Positions 44,640 through 55,475 are shown, numbered from the stretch's first letter. The stretch: DNA of 64,000 bases from Muricea muricata (GCA_963855995.1 OY979718.1:28739282-28803281); one strand, 5' to 3'. A program made the numbers and translations. Notes: generated by a model from the letters alone, not told the origin.

Positions 44640-46290
44640 ACGAAAAACCAATGTTTTGTCTGACACTTACACGTGGGAACGAGATCAATGATGCGACTCA
44701 CTGAACATCTATGATGCGAGTGTATGAGTGTCTACGGTTTCGACATTTGCGGCGACGCCACTGAAGACATGCTTGACCTTGGTTAATTAACTAAAAATAT
44801 AATTTTCAAAGAGATCACGCAAAAGTTCATACTGTAGTTGATGGATTGGAGGCATTTTCAAAGGAAAATTTTGAAAGCAAACTTGCAAAGCAATGAGCAT
44901 TTGAAATGTCAAGATTTTGGCAAACAAAACAAAAACATAAGTTTTTATCAGTCTATGTCCATTGAGTCATTACTCCGAAAAATAGAAGTACGAAAGAGGA
45001 AAGTGTGTATTAATAAATGTCTTCTGCTTATTAGACATGTTCATTTTGCTAGATTAAAACGGTGTATTCGCTTTGCCAGTCATTGTAATTTTAAATAGAG
45101 TAATCAGTGGGTATCAGGGCGCTTATATAATATAAGCGCCCTGGTGCGTATGCGCTGTGAAAACACGCAATGAACCATGGCTGTTATTTTCTTCCGCTCT
45201 CTGCTTACAAAATAACGAGTGCAAAATGTTCATTTTTAGGCCCAACAAAAAAATTTTCGCGATCTCAAAAATTTAAAATTAAAGAAACAAAAGAGGCAAA
45301 ATCTTTAAAATTAAAGAGGCAAAGAAACAAAAATCTACGTGCATAGTTGAAAAGAATGTGCCAAAATGATTATAACTGCAAAGTTTAATTGAGAATTATT
45401 CGCCATCTGAATATTATAGCGAAGCGAAGTTTGTAGATTTCACATATTATTTGCATGGCACACGCTAAATTATACCCACTTTAAGCGGAAATAGGTGTTT
45501 AATTACTTCCGCCGCTAAAAACAGTACACAAATTGTAAAAACTTTCATGGCCACAATATTTGTATTTTATAATATTTCTCCATGAAAATTTGGCGGCCTA
45601 AACAAATGCATGCCTCTTTGGGATCACTGTTCTTTGTTGAAATCCACCTCGACTACATCACCACACACATTCAGTAAAATTTGACCCTAAAAGAAAATAA
45701 TTCCTGGTGTTAAGAAGACTGAAGTAAGCAATGTGAACACAAGAGAATACCAAGACTCCAGCTAATACAGAAGGCTCCAGTCAATAACTCGATTCGACAC
45801 ATCTGATAACGGATTGCACATTTGTGCATGTCATAGCTGGGAAAATGGCGGAAAGATAGTGGGAGATAACGATTTTCTTTAAAATGAAATGTAATTTATT
45901 CTACTTCAGTTCTTGCGTAGCACCGAAGCAAGCACTGTGTACATGAAAGAGTAAGGGAAGGTGGTTTCAGCGAAGGTTTCTACATAACCTACATCAATGA
46001 TCAGGGCGGAACCAGAAAAATTTCTGACGGGTGCATATCATTAAATGCCACACATTTCGGGGGGGGGGGGTTTATTCCCTGGAAAAAGTTGAAATCTTAT
46101 ACGAATTTTCCCATTAATATATACATAATATATGCACAATTTCAAGAATGTTTTACAAAAAAGGATGATAAAGAATAAGGTTAGTGGTTCATTTCCTTCT
46201 GAAGCAGATAATAATTATGAGAAGGTCATGGTATTAGTTTTACAAATTAGGTTAAAGTAGTCATATCTGCCTATTTCCTGCACATATTTC
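44640..46290. other. No gene recognised; one short perfect palindrome
   Basis: The open frame 44838-45098 (86 codons, basic, no homology recognised) may be chance. 45115-45143 is a hairpin with perfect 13-bp arms, CAGGGCGCTTATA/TATAAGCGCCCTG, and a 3-nt loop. A poly-G run is at 46060-46069. Nothing else stands out. Confidence 0.4.
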
Positions 46291-46493
46291 CAGTGGCGGA
46301 TCTAGCGTAAGTCAAAATGAATTACCACAGCTCATTCTAGGATATATTTAAATTTTAAAATACCTTCGAAGCAACTTCATTGGTTAGATTTCATTCTTTT
46401 GAAATTCATAACCTATGACATTGTTATAAAGTTATTTTGAATTTAAAATTGAGCTGCTTTAATTTATTTTGACTTACCCTGGATCCGCCACTG
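46291..46493. mobile_element. hAT MITE, copy 3
   Basis: 203 bp, ends CAGTGGCGGATCTAGCG and inverse, perfect 8-bp target duplication CATATTTC (46283-46290, 46494-46501). Third copy of the family. Confidence 0.95.
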
Positions 46494-47203
46494 CATATTT
46501 CTATGATACACTAATGAAAAGAGCTATGTAAACCCAATGTTTTTTTAATGCAATATAGTTCAATAAAATATGCCAATGTTTGTTAATGTTTGTCAAAGTA
46601 TGCAGACTGCAGATGATCATGAAAGTTAAGGACATACTACAGGCTTATCGTTATACTACTACTAGTGTAATATGATGAAGCTTTTTTTCTACTAAAACAT
46701 AAAATATGAAATTTAAATATATAAAAATTTATTCAATAATCCAATTAAACTAAACCAATTTTGTGATAATTGGATCATTGAATTGTCCTTATAAAGAGAC
46801 TTTGAAAATCCTGAGTGGAAGGGTTCTTAGAGTCATAAATAAATTTGATAGCATATTTCCCCCTTTAAAAAAAGGGGGTTTCCCCTTTAATACATTTGGC
46901 CATATGAAGCTCCATAAAGCAACAAAGCATTCCAGCCATTCTATCTTTCTCAATTATGAGTGTAGGATTTCTGCAAAACTAGTTAGACAAAAACTGGCAC
47001 CTTTACTTGGTGCGTAGAGATAGATTGTTTTATTATTATTATTATTATTATTATAAAATTCTTGAATGGCAGTCAACAAAAGGAAGACTGAAAAACTCAA
47101 GATACAATTAGGATTAAATATTAACCATGCTAAAACAATCAAGAATTAAGATATAAAAATATTAAAATAATTACTTAGAGTATAATAAGTTAAAAAATAC
47201 AAG

Positions 47204-48479
47204 TCAAAAAGCGTCCCATTTCTTTACACAATATGGCAGACAACTATCACCAAAACGTTTGGTATGACATTTGAAGAGTGGAATGTTCCGTGCATGTCTA
47301 AGGTTGTGCTCATGGTAAGTTGGGTGGGGCAATAACTCCGACAGTTCGCTTGACGTATCACATAAATTCTTTTTATAAAAACGCGTGCACAACAATTCTC
47401 TCCTTTCGGTAAGTGTGGGCAACTTTAACAAACTCAGGCTCTCCTGACATATTTGGCAAGATAATTCTCAGCGCACGTTTTTGAATGTGCTCAATTTGGT
47501 CGCTGAGTAAAATCGATAAGGAAGAGTGGCATACCGGGCACGCGTATTCAAGTTGGACGAACAAAGCTGCAATAAACCTTCTGAAGATCACAGGATTGTA
47601 CGCCATTACGTTCAAGTAACCTGAGCGGGTATAAACGCTTGTTTGCTTTGGAACAAATAGGGCTGACGTGCTTCGTCCATTTAAGATCGGATGTCAGGTA
47701 TACACCTAGTAGCTTTGTAGTTTGAACCATCTCTAGGTACTGATTATCAATCATCAATGGCTGGGATGACGGTTTGTTTTTTAAAATGATACAATAAATT
47801 CTTTCGTTTTTTAAACATTTAAATTCATATTGTTCGCAATTGACCATTGGTTAACCCTATCTACCTCAGTCTGTAAGGTTGATAAATTCAATTCGCCGAC
47901 TCTAACAACCTCTGACAAAACGCTGTCATCCACATATTTATATAAGGGTACCTGGCTAACCAAATCATTCACCATTATCAGGAAAAATAAGGGTCCAAGT
48001 TTGGTTCCTTGTGGTACACCAGCACTTATAGTTCTCCAGTTCGAAGTACAATTCTGTAATTTAACACGTTGTTGACGTTGTTGAAGAAAACTAGCGCACC
48101 AATTCAAAAGTACAGGTGGAACATTAAGTAACCTTAATTTATCAATCAGAATGTTATGATCAATTCGGTCAAACGCTTTCGAAAAGTCTATCATGCACGT
48201 CCGAATAAAAGTGGTAGGTTCCTCAAGAGCAGATAACCAATTATGAAGAAGATGAACGAAGGCATGCAATGTTGATGATCTTTTGGCACTTCCAAATTGA
48301 TAAGGATCGATATGAGGCATTAATGTGCAAGCAATCCAGTTAAAAATAAAGCCTTCGAGAACTTTGCTTATCACAGGGGTAAAGGATATAGCTAGGTCTA
48401 AGGTCGGAGTCAATAGACTGTGGTTGGGGAGTCTTCGCAAGTGGCAGGACTTCCGCACTCTTCCAAAGCTTAGGGACAT
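47204..48479 (-). pseudogene. LINE reverse transcriptase and C-terminal domain
   Basis: 48479-47811 has 'FIRTCMIDFSKAFDRIDHNI' (motif A), 'GVPQGTKLGPLFFLIMVNDL' (motif B) and 'YKYVDDSVLSE' (motif C, YVDD intact). 47847-47548 has 'KLLGVYLTSDLKWTKHV' (thumb) and 'ANKRLYPLRLLERNGV'. 47615-47373 has 'LEYACPVCHSSL' and 'IQKRALRIILP'. 47431-47204 closes with 'RFYKKNL..' and ends at a stop 47204. Two or three frameshifts break it; catalytic residues are otherwise intact. Confidence 0.93.
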
Positions 48480-49724
48480 GGCCTTCTCTGATGGAAGAAT
48501 TAAAAATGGACCAGACAGGATTGGAAATGATTGCTGCGCAATCTTTTAATACCCAATTTGGGATTTTATCAGGTCCCACTGATTTGCGTTCATTAATAAC
48601 AGATAGAGCAAGTTCTACAGCTTCTGAAGAAATAATGTACTCATCAGGGACATCTATGACCGGAATAGGGGTATAAGCTAAAGATAATAAATCATCAGAG
48701 ACACGGCTGAAAGATTCACTTATCAGCTCCGCAAGATCAACGTCCCTAAGTATTGTATCGTTCACTGTGATCCTTGTTATAAGTGGTGATTTCGATAAGC
48801 CAGAAAGCATTTTGATACCATCCCACCACTTGTGGGGATCTGTATCGTGTGTATTTATCAGCAAAAAATCGATGTCTCGCCTTTTTACAAAGTTTTATCG
48901 CCTTATTACGGTATACTTCACATTTTTGTGAATCATTTTTCACCCAAGGTTGCTGGCGCTTTTTGATGGCGTCTTTAACAAGGGGAGTGATCCACGGTTT
49001 GTCATTGGGGTGTTTTTTGACTGAAACAATAGGGAGACAGGAATCGATCGCATCATCAATTACGGCCTGGAAAGCTTCTAGCTGGTGCTCACAGGAATCT
49101 AACCGCATAATGGGTCTCCAATTAAAGTTTAATTTCTAAGGCGGCAATCAAATGTCTCTTATTGGATGCTCTAATATCACGTTTATGAAATCGCATTGTT
49201 GGTAAACTTGGGGTCGGTTTTCCCGTAGGTTGGAGAATGACACTGGAGTGATAAGATGATGCAACAGGCGGTAGAATGATAGATTGATAATACGGTAGTA
49301 CGGTTGAAAACGCTTGATCCAAGGTATTATTTCCCCTAGTAAGCTTTGTGACAAGTTTCTTAAGTTTAAACGAGGAGCACAAATTAGCCGGTTTGAATTG
49401 GTTGAAGTCCCCAAGAAGCATAATCGCAGAATTCGGGTAAGTAGCAAGAAGAGAATCAAGGGAGTTAAAAATATGTGAGCGAAGGATACGATCATCGCTC
49501 TGAGGAGGGTGATAGACAGTTCCCAATACAATAGAATTGATTCCTCTTGGTAGACGGTCCGTTTTTATAAGGAACCATTGAGTTTCGATCTCAGGCTCAC
49601 ACAAGTTGCCTAATTCAATAACATTAATAAGTCGTGAACTTATATACGTGCAAAGGCCTCCTCCTCGTTGATTATTAAATGTATCTTTTCGATAAGTCAC
49701 GTATCCAGGAATGCGGAGTAACAC
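48340..49724 (-). pseudogene. LINE endonuclease and linker
   Basis: 49724-49122 reads 'FNNQRGGGLCTYISSRL', 'VLGTVYHPPQSDD', and 'IMLLGDFNQFKPANL' (GDFN catalytic motif). 49108-48746 is the linker 'PNDKPWITPLVKDAIKKRQQ', and 48864-48340 contains 'DPHKWWDGIKMLSG' and 'KSVGPDKIPNWVLKD', the conserved block before RT motif 1. The endonuclease start is lost (no 'NiRSl' motif). Confidence 0.92.
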
Positions 49725-49760
49725 ACGTTGTGAACCAGTTCGCCTACTGTCTTAATATGC

Positions 49761-50489
49761 TAATTTAACAAAAGTGCTGCCAGTGTGTCGAAATGTCCCT
49801 TCGAGCTTAGCTTCAATTCGTCTGGCTTTCCATTCCTTGTATCTCATAGATTATCAAATTGCTCGCAATATAATTTTACAATCTTTTCGGCTTCGAAGGC
49901 GAAGGCTTAATGCAAGATCGTTTGGAACGCAATCAGCATCATATACGTATACATCATTCAAATATATTTGTTTGCTGCCGGGTTTGTATCACTGTAACGA
50001 ATTAGTCGAATACAGTCCACTCATAGAGTCAGTTGTTCACTCGATCTTTGTTACGTTGTCGCCTCGTTGTTGAATCGAATGAATCGCCCTGCTAGGTCAC
50101 TGTAGACTCCAAATGGATCAGTGCACCGATTTGAGCGCTCGCAACAAGCACGCGATGCATCGCTCAGCGGACTAAATCTACCGTGACGTAGGCTGTAGAA
50201 CAATGGGTTTCGTGACGTCACGGCAGATTTGACGCGAAAAAGGACTCGGGACCCATGCATTAACCGACGCAATGCAAATCTACCGTAACATAGTGATACA
50301 TTCTATTTTACCGTGACCTTGAAGTTTCACAGTGAACGACATATACATGTATTGCGTGCAATACAAGGGGAAAATTTTTTGCGAAACACTTTACTATTAT
50401 ATGCATGGCGCAACCGTAAAATGACATAAATTAGCGAATTTACTAGATTCATATTAATCTGACACTGCAGAGAACAACGAAAAATTCGT
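49761..50489. other. No gene recognised
   Basis: The 99-codon plus-strand frame 49774-50073 looks like an antisense shadow of LINE-like sequence. 50080-50290 is comparatively GC-rich and CpG-containing, with no start or element recognised. Confidence 0.4.
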
Positions 50490-50561
50490 TGTCTCGAGCG
50501 GGATTCGAACTCGCATCTTCGGGTTTCTAGACCGCCGCTCTACCAATTGAGCTATCGAGTC
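50490..50561 (-). tRNA. tRNA-like sequence, probable pseudogene (minus copy)
   Basis: 72 nt on the minus strand: D-arm 'TAGCTCAATTGGTAGAGC' (A box), T-arm with 'GAGTTCGAATCCCGC' (B box), and an acceptor stem GACTCGA/TCGAGAC pairing at 6 of 7 positions. The anticodon stem pairs poorly (3 of 5). With standard numbering the loop CTAGAAA would give anticodon AGA, but a serine tRNA should have a long variable arm and this does not. Best read as a pol III-promoter-bearing tRNA relic. Confidence 0.5.
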
Positions 50562-50734
50562 AACTGGGATTGGTAGCGAGTCTTATCCAATTTAAGTGCA
50601 CGAAATATTTTCGTGACGACTTAACGCTTGTCTTTGAGGACGCGCAGTGTTTCAATTCTATTTCAGAACCATCCTCAGAGATATGAAAAACTAGATTCAT
50701 ATCAATCTGACACTGCAGAGAACAACGAAAAATT

Positions 50735-50806
50735 GACTCGCTAGCTCAATTGGTAGAGCGGCCGTCTAGAAGCCTGAGGATGCGAGTTCGAATCCCGCTC
50801 GAGACA
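50735..50806 (+). tRNA. tRNA-like sequence, probable pseudogene (plus copy)
   Basis: The same 72-nt sequence as 50490-50561 in the opposite direction, with four to six changes; A and B boxes are intact but the anticodon stem is worse (2 of 5). Both copies are preceded on the plus strand by the same 45-bp block ending 'CTGCAGAGAACAACGAAAAA' (50441 and 50689), and the inverse of that block follows the second copy. Confidence 0.5.
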
Positions 50807-50839
50807 ACGAATTTTTCGTTGTTCTCTGCAGCGTCATGT

Positions 50840-51430
50840 AGTATGATTTTCGGTTTGAATATGTCTTTTTATAGTTTTCGACATTCTGTGTGTTTATATT
50901 TATAATACAGTATATTCGAAGATTCAGATTTCCCTGAGCCCTAAATCTTCCCATCGGTCTGAATCTGCCCCTGTCAGAGACTTTGTGTATGAAATAGATT
51001 TATTATCATTTCCTCACCCAATTTGAATAAAGCTCGTGAATAATTTGGGACCGTGATAAAAACTAAATATTTATTTCATTAAATGTATAAATTTTTCATT
51101 ATTATATCTGATTTGATGCTTACAGTCAACGAAACGGGATGAGAAATTAATATTACTTAAAATAGAACATTTCTTGCAAGCTAAAGTCATTAACTTTTAT
51201 TTAAAGAAAGAAGGGATCACGTTGGCCACCATCCCGTACGTAGTTACCAAATATCAAGTGTTGTAAAAATTTGAATGGCTGAATTCTAGTTCCCAAAGCA
51301 CAGCACATAATGAATAAATCATATGCACTGATTTTATCCCCAACGTTTAAAAGGTCAATTTCACCTAAAATAGATTTTAAATCAAAACAAAATGATTTCA
51401 TAAAGCTCGCTTAGGTCCTGAAAGACCCGG
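50840..51430. other. No gene recognised
   Basis: AT-rich. The minus frame 51401-51201 begins after a possible acceptor but does not match the C2CD5 end I expected here. Confidence 0.35.
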
Positions 51431-51551
51431 GCAAATCCCTCTCTCCTCCACAGAGGTTATTTAATTAACTTAACTTGCTCTTAAGCAAAACAAAAACCTG
51501 CTCTTAAACAAAGTAATAACAACAAACCGCTGAACACACTGGAAAATAGTA

Positions 51552-51790
51552 CACAGCAAAAAACGCACAACCTGTTCTGGCCTGATGAAAACAGCATTGA
51601 ACAATGTTTTGCTGCCCACATTGTTCAAGGTTGTCAACAATATTGTTCAACATTGTTACACCTGATTGCAGGCTAGTTCAGGCTCATCAACTTGTTCAGT
51701 ATTGTTAACAACCTTGAACAATGTGGGCAGCACGACATTGTCCAATGCTGTTTTCATCAGGCCAGAACAGGTTGTGCGTTTTTTGCTGTG
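51552..51790. mobile_element. Tc1/mariner-like MITE (239 bp)
   Basis: Ends CACAGCAAAAAACGCACAAC and inverse, flanked by TA (51550-51551, 51791-51792). Long inverted ends of about 50 bp, repeated 'TTGTTCAA' words inside. The opposite foldback arm shows the uninterrupted site. Confidence 0.9.
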
Positions 51791-51807
51791 TAGTTCGAGA
51801 GTAAAAG

Positions 51808-52868
51808 CAGTGGCGAAGCCAGCTTGATGCGAGTGGTCATGCTATTTCGCTACGAGCGCCGAAGGTGCGAGTCCGATGCACATGGGGGGGGGGGGGAACT
51901 TCCCCGGAAAATTTTGAAATCTTGACTCCCAGAATCGCCATTTGAGGCAATCTAAGCATGAAATTTGAGGGAATAGCTTGACCTAATGAAGGGCAAAATG
52001 TGGATATTTAAGCATATTTCGGACAACAAGATTGACAAAAAAATAGGAAAACCCCATTCACAGACATAGGCAGATATTGATAATAATTCGTATCGCCGTG
52101 TATTCCAAAATAATTAAGCGCCTGATCAAATTTCATGTCAATATTTATATCAATTTCACTGGAAAAATATATCCCGATCAAATTTTCTACCATTTTGCTA
52201 CCATTTACATATTATATATTGTTGTAATCGCTAGAGTATGATGAGCATAAATATAGTTGAATGAAATTCATAGTCCGTCTAGTTAAAAAGTTACAAGCGA
52301 ATTTACATGATGTGTTAGTTGCGTCTCGTCCATTTTCATGTCTAATATGTATCTCAATTGAACGGCTTTAAAATTTCCCGATCAACATTGGCATATTATA
52401 TATTGTTGTAATTGCTAGGATATGATGAGCATAAATATAGTTGAATGAAGCTCGTAGCACGTTTAGTTAAAAAGTTACAAAAAAATTTATATCGGCTTTT
52501 TTGGTGGTCATGCGCCAGAAGAGAAGCATGACAAGAAAGAATAATTTGGCGAAATACGCTGAAGACGGCTTAAGGCGATTTAGCCAATAGGATGGCAATA
52601 TACCTTATTGGAAGTCAGCCGGCCTGAATAGAGCATGACATGCGGGCATACTTATCCAGTTACCGTGCTCAATAGCCTGCATAAAGGCAAAATTACGGAA
52701 CAGTTCGAAATGGCCAAATATAATGCGAATTCGCTTAATTTTAAGAGATTTTTAAAGTAATATATTAAGTATTTTAAACAGCAATTTAATATTTTGAAAA
52801 AAACGTATTTTTAGACAAAATTTTTCTCATGCCCAGCATGACAAGCATGACCGCTAGCTTCGCCACTG
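51808..52868. mobile_element. Non-autonomous hAT element (1.06 kb)
   Basis: Ends CAGTGGCGAAGCCAGC and inverse GCTAGCTTCGCCACTG, flanked by AGTAAAAG and CGTAAAAA, an imperfect 8-bp duplication. No transposase. It contains a poly-G run (51885-51897) and an 89-bp direct repeat, 52208-52296 and 52392-52480, about 88% identical. A different hAT family from the CAGTGGCGGATC MITEs. Confidence 0.85.
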
Positions 52869-53135
52869 CGTAAAAAAGGGGAAAGCGAGGGAAAAAATAA
52901 CCTCCGCCAACTTTCTGCCGTTTTCTTGCTAGAAGTGTCGTTTTTTTGTCATGTTGCGCCTGCAGTATTTTTGCCACTAAAAACTGTCATGAACAAGAGC
53001 TGTTTCAACTTCAAATACGCTGAGATGAACAATTTTGAAAATATCGGAACTTTGGCATATATGATGCACAATACGATAGTGTTGTCGTATACCATTTGCT
53101 TCTAACATTTTCCCCTCGCATCCTACTTTAGCACC

Positions 53136-53321
53136 CGATCCGAACGTTGTAACCCAATAAAATTATTGTCTCCAATAAATTATTGGGATTGTTAGAGTTA
53201 GGGTCAGGGTTGGGGTCTGGGTCAGGGTTCACTTTATATGCATGAAATGACAATTCCAGTAGCTATTAGGGTTATCAAACGTTGTAACCAGTAATTTTAT
53301 TGGAATACAACGTTCGGATCG
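53136..53321 (-). mobile_element. MITE with CGATCCGAACGTTGTA ends and telomere-like core, copy 2
   Basis: Inverse-orientation copy of 43459-43635. Its core is expanded to a 40-bp run of TTAGGG-like words (53186-53226: TTAGAG, TTAGGG, TCAGGG, TTGGGG, TCTGGG, TCAGGG). Confidence 0.87.
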
Positions 53322-53777
53322 GTTGACTTTAGGACAGCAAACCTTTTCTATCTTCCATGCGTCCAAATGATGTTTATTTAAATTTAAATTTTTCAGCCCG
53401 ATTATATTCGCCAAGTTTTAGTTCAATGGCTAGCTAGGAGCCAATATACCCCCCCCCCCTGTGGCAGCCATATTTTAACAGAAAGTAGGCAGAGGTTATT
53501 TTTTCTTCGCTTTCCCCTCTTTAGCGCCCGCACTACTATTTTCTAGTGTGTTCAGCGGTTTGCTTCATGTACTTTGTTTAAGAGCAGGTTTTTGTTTTGT
53601 TTAAGAGCAGGTTAATTAAATAACCTCTTGCGGAGGAGAGAGGACAAATCCTGCGGTAAATTTTAAATTGGAACATAGCAATTAATTGTTGCATAAAGAA
53701 TTTCTGCATACGTACATTGACACGCGCAATTTACATGATGGGGTAAAAATGATAAGAAAATTTCGACATCACAATAC

Positions 53778-53924
53778 CTGATTTTTATGCGGGCTATCTA
53801 GCAGTACCATCTTGTTCATGCGAAATGATGTTAATGCATTTCCTCCTAAAGCCAAAACTTGTGCTCGTACTATAGCATGCACCTCGCCAATGAACACTTG
53901 AATAAAGTGGTTTAAACCACCGTT
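53778..53924 (-). CDS. C2CD5: C2CD5 C-terminal module exon
   Basis: Acceptor TTTTAG (53925-53930 region), donor GTATTG (GT at 53776-53777). 49 codons, phase 0 both ends, reading 'NHFIQVFIGEVHAIVRAQVL' then 'ALGGNALTSFRM'. Vertebrate C2CD5 has 'FLHAFIAEVFAMVRAHVA' and 'ALGGNAVVSY' here, and both end '..P.KNQ' at the same splice site. The following exon (family '..QCLINVSGD..') was not found between here and 50500; the foldback element (51438-53643) lies directly downstream. Confidence 0.93.
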
Positions 53925-54129
53925 CTAAAACAGAAATCTGTATGAAAATTATGCCCTTTTAATATCGCACGCATAGGACATTCGTGAAACTAAATAAGCT
54001 CACTATAAACCATTCTCTCCCACATCTTATTTTTATTAGGCATCTTTTGAATGAAACACATTGTTGCGCTAAAAGCTTGTTAAACGCTGTGTTCCTATAT
54101 AATGTGTCAAATCAAATATCGAAACTTAC

Positions 54130-54233
54130 CTCACGTACTGAGAGACTTTCACGAATAAAAAACAAATTGATGTTTCCCAAGTAATGTTCAGTATAGCAGC
54201 CCACTACACGTGACATAGGGGTAAGCTCTACGA
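54130..54233 (-). CDS. C2CD5: C2CD5 exon, 'LTPMS...YLGNINLFFIRE'
   Basis: Acceptor GACCAG, donor GTAAGT (GT at 54128-54129). 104 bp, phase 1 in and phase 0 out. Reads 'VELTPMSRVVGCYTEHYLGN' then 'INLFFIRESLSVRE'; vertebrate proteins have 'KMTPLSFIPG...YLGIINMFFIRE' at this position. It precedes 53778-53924 in phase. Confidence 0.93.
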
Positions 54234-54338
54234 CTGGTCGAAAACTATGAATACCGCCAGACTAGGAGAAACACGCAGAAGTTACTCAAAGGTTATGCCA
54301 ACCAGCGATAGAGTCAAAAATGCTGTAAATGTACTTAC

Positions 54339-54379
54339 CTTCAGCATTATTCTGTTCTCTAAACGACAGTCTGAACATT
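54339..54379 (-). CDS. C2CD5: C2CD5 short exon (41 bp)
   Basis: Acceptor TATGTAG, donor GTAAGT (GT at 54337-54338). Phase 2 in, phase 1 out: 'MFRLSFREQNNAE', whose last base joins the next exon to give '..AEVVELTP'. This resembles the vertebrate 'FRNRS...VGVVKMTP' stretch. The similarity is weak by itself; splice sites and phase support it. Confidence 0.7.
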
Positions 54380-54582
54380 CTACATAAATAAAGAATGTAA
54401 TGTATTACAACATGATTAGAGGTAAATACTAAAAAATGCAGTTAGAATTGCATCTCTGGTTGTAAATAACGACGTCCTTAGAGCGAAACACTAAAATATG
54501 TCACAAAATGCTTACGTTACTAAAGAAATTAGGCTACTAAGATTGTATGTTTTACAATCAGTTATTCAAGGAAAAAACCGTG

Positions 54583-54672
54583 TTTGTATACTTTTGTATT
54601 ACGCGGGAAAAAGCGTTGCCACATTACCACATAGTGGTAAAGCTTTTCCGTACGTAATACAAAAGTATACAA
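54583..54672. mobile_element. Short palindromic element
   Basis: Arms 'TTTGTATACTTTTGTATTAC' and inverse at each end, with 'GGAAAAAGC' and 'GCTTTTCC' inside and a hinge at 'CACATTACCACATAGTGG'. About 90 bp, in a C2CD5 intron. Confidence 0.75.
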
Positions 54673-54878
54673 AATTCGAAAAATTTACAGGACTATATTT
54701 TCCATATTTTACAATATTTCGCAACCAAACTTGACAGTTGTATGAAATTTAAGATGCCCTTTCCAGCTGTGCTAATTAATTTTTCAAATTCAAAAGTTTG
54801 TCTAATAGGGAAATGGCCTATTGCGTTGCAGATTGCAAAAAAAGAATGTAGCGTGCGACAATTCTTCAAGTATAATAC

Positions 54879-54977
54879 CTTTGTCATCTGCTTTCTTTTT
54901 CTGGAGGTTCTGCGACTCTTCATCTATCTCGAACTGTAAATCTTCTGAATCCTCAAACTTTCCAATTTTCAGAAGAG
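54879..54977 (-). CDS. Candidate C2CD5 exon (acidic linker)
   Basis: Acceptor TATATAG, donor GTATTA (GT at 54877-54878). 99 bp open: 'LLKIGKFEDSEDLQFEIDEE' then a lysine-rich tail. It could match the vertebrate '..NEELLQFPLEL' stretch and lies in the right order and strand. Its phase (ends with one base) does not directly fit the next exon, which needs two, so an unseen exon must lie between or this assignment is wrong. Confidence 0.45.
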
Positions 54978-55384
54978 CTATATAAACACGACAACACAAA
55001 CAAAATTAAAAGAACACAACTCCCACATGCATGAACAGTTCACTTGAAATTAGAGTGTTTTAAAACTAATTTCGGAATACGAACCAGTAGAAGCATGAAA
55101 TTAAAGATATGCAGATAGAAATACGAGATCAGAAATTTTATGAAGCTTACTCGTACCAGGCTCGTACTTAGAAAGGACATTTGCGGGGGCACGTCAGATA
55201 TAACTGCCTATACAAATTCACTCTTTAATAAGGTCTTTGTAGTTTGCAAAGTGAACAAGGATCAGTTTAAAGGCCAAAACATATTGTAGGTTTGATTATG
55301 TTTCATTAATTAAATTATTCGTTTCAGTTTATATTTGTTTAACACCAGTATAATTTTGCGGAAACTCACGTAAACTTATTATTA

Positions 55385-55475
55385 CATTGCTTTCGATCGG
55401 TATCTATGAATTCCCAAAGTAACAGATCGAAATATTTGCAACAAGAAATTTACGTGGTATTTCTACAAAATTAAA
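55385..55475. repeat. Decayed end of the 10213-12041 element
   Basis: 'GAAATTTACGTGGTATTTCTAC' region (55446-55467) matches the terminal block of 11961-12041, preceded by 'CAGATCGAAATATTTGCAA', a decayed form of its 'CGGATCGAAAGCTCTGCAA'. The rest of the element is not seen. Confidence 0.6.

Larger units (their letters stand above)
47027..49760 (-). mobile_element. CR1/L2-like LINE, 5'-truncated, with (ATA)n tail
   Basis: Endonuclease, linker, RT and post-RT domain follow in order on the minus strand, and the element ends in an (AAT)n-type tail at 47027-47056, so the 3' end is present. ORF1 is missing. It is related to the LINE at 25275-28993 (same motif wording around RT motif B and the linker). 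It belongs to intergenic sequence between the zinc-ribbon duplication and C2CD5. Confidence 0.9.
51438..53643. mobile_element. Foldback element with three nested insertions
   Basis: Ends 51438-51550 and 53533-53643 are inverted copies (CCTCTCTCCTCC and 'GAGGTTATTTAATTAA'), with CAAATCC on both sides (51432-51438, 53645-53651). The arms continue at 52869-52925 and 53455-53530 ('GGGGAAAGCGA', 'AAAAAATAACCTC'). The left arm is split by a Tc1-type MITE and a hAT element; the loop holds the CGATCC MITE. Poly-C at 53447-53459. Confidence 0.85.

Noticed and set aside
44838-45098. 86-codon basic ORF
   Set aside because: No recognisable motif, splice context or promoter; could be chance.
49774-50073. 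99-codon plus-strand ORF
   Set aside because: Antisense to the LINE's degraded 5' part.
50490-50806. Functional serine tRNA genes
   Set aside because: The anticodon stem is mispaired in both copies and the variable arm is short, so I call them tRNA-like only.
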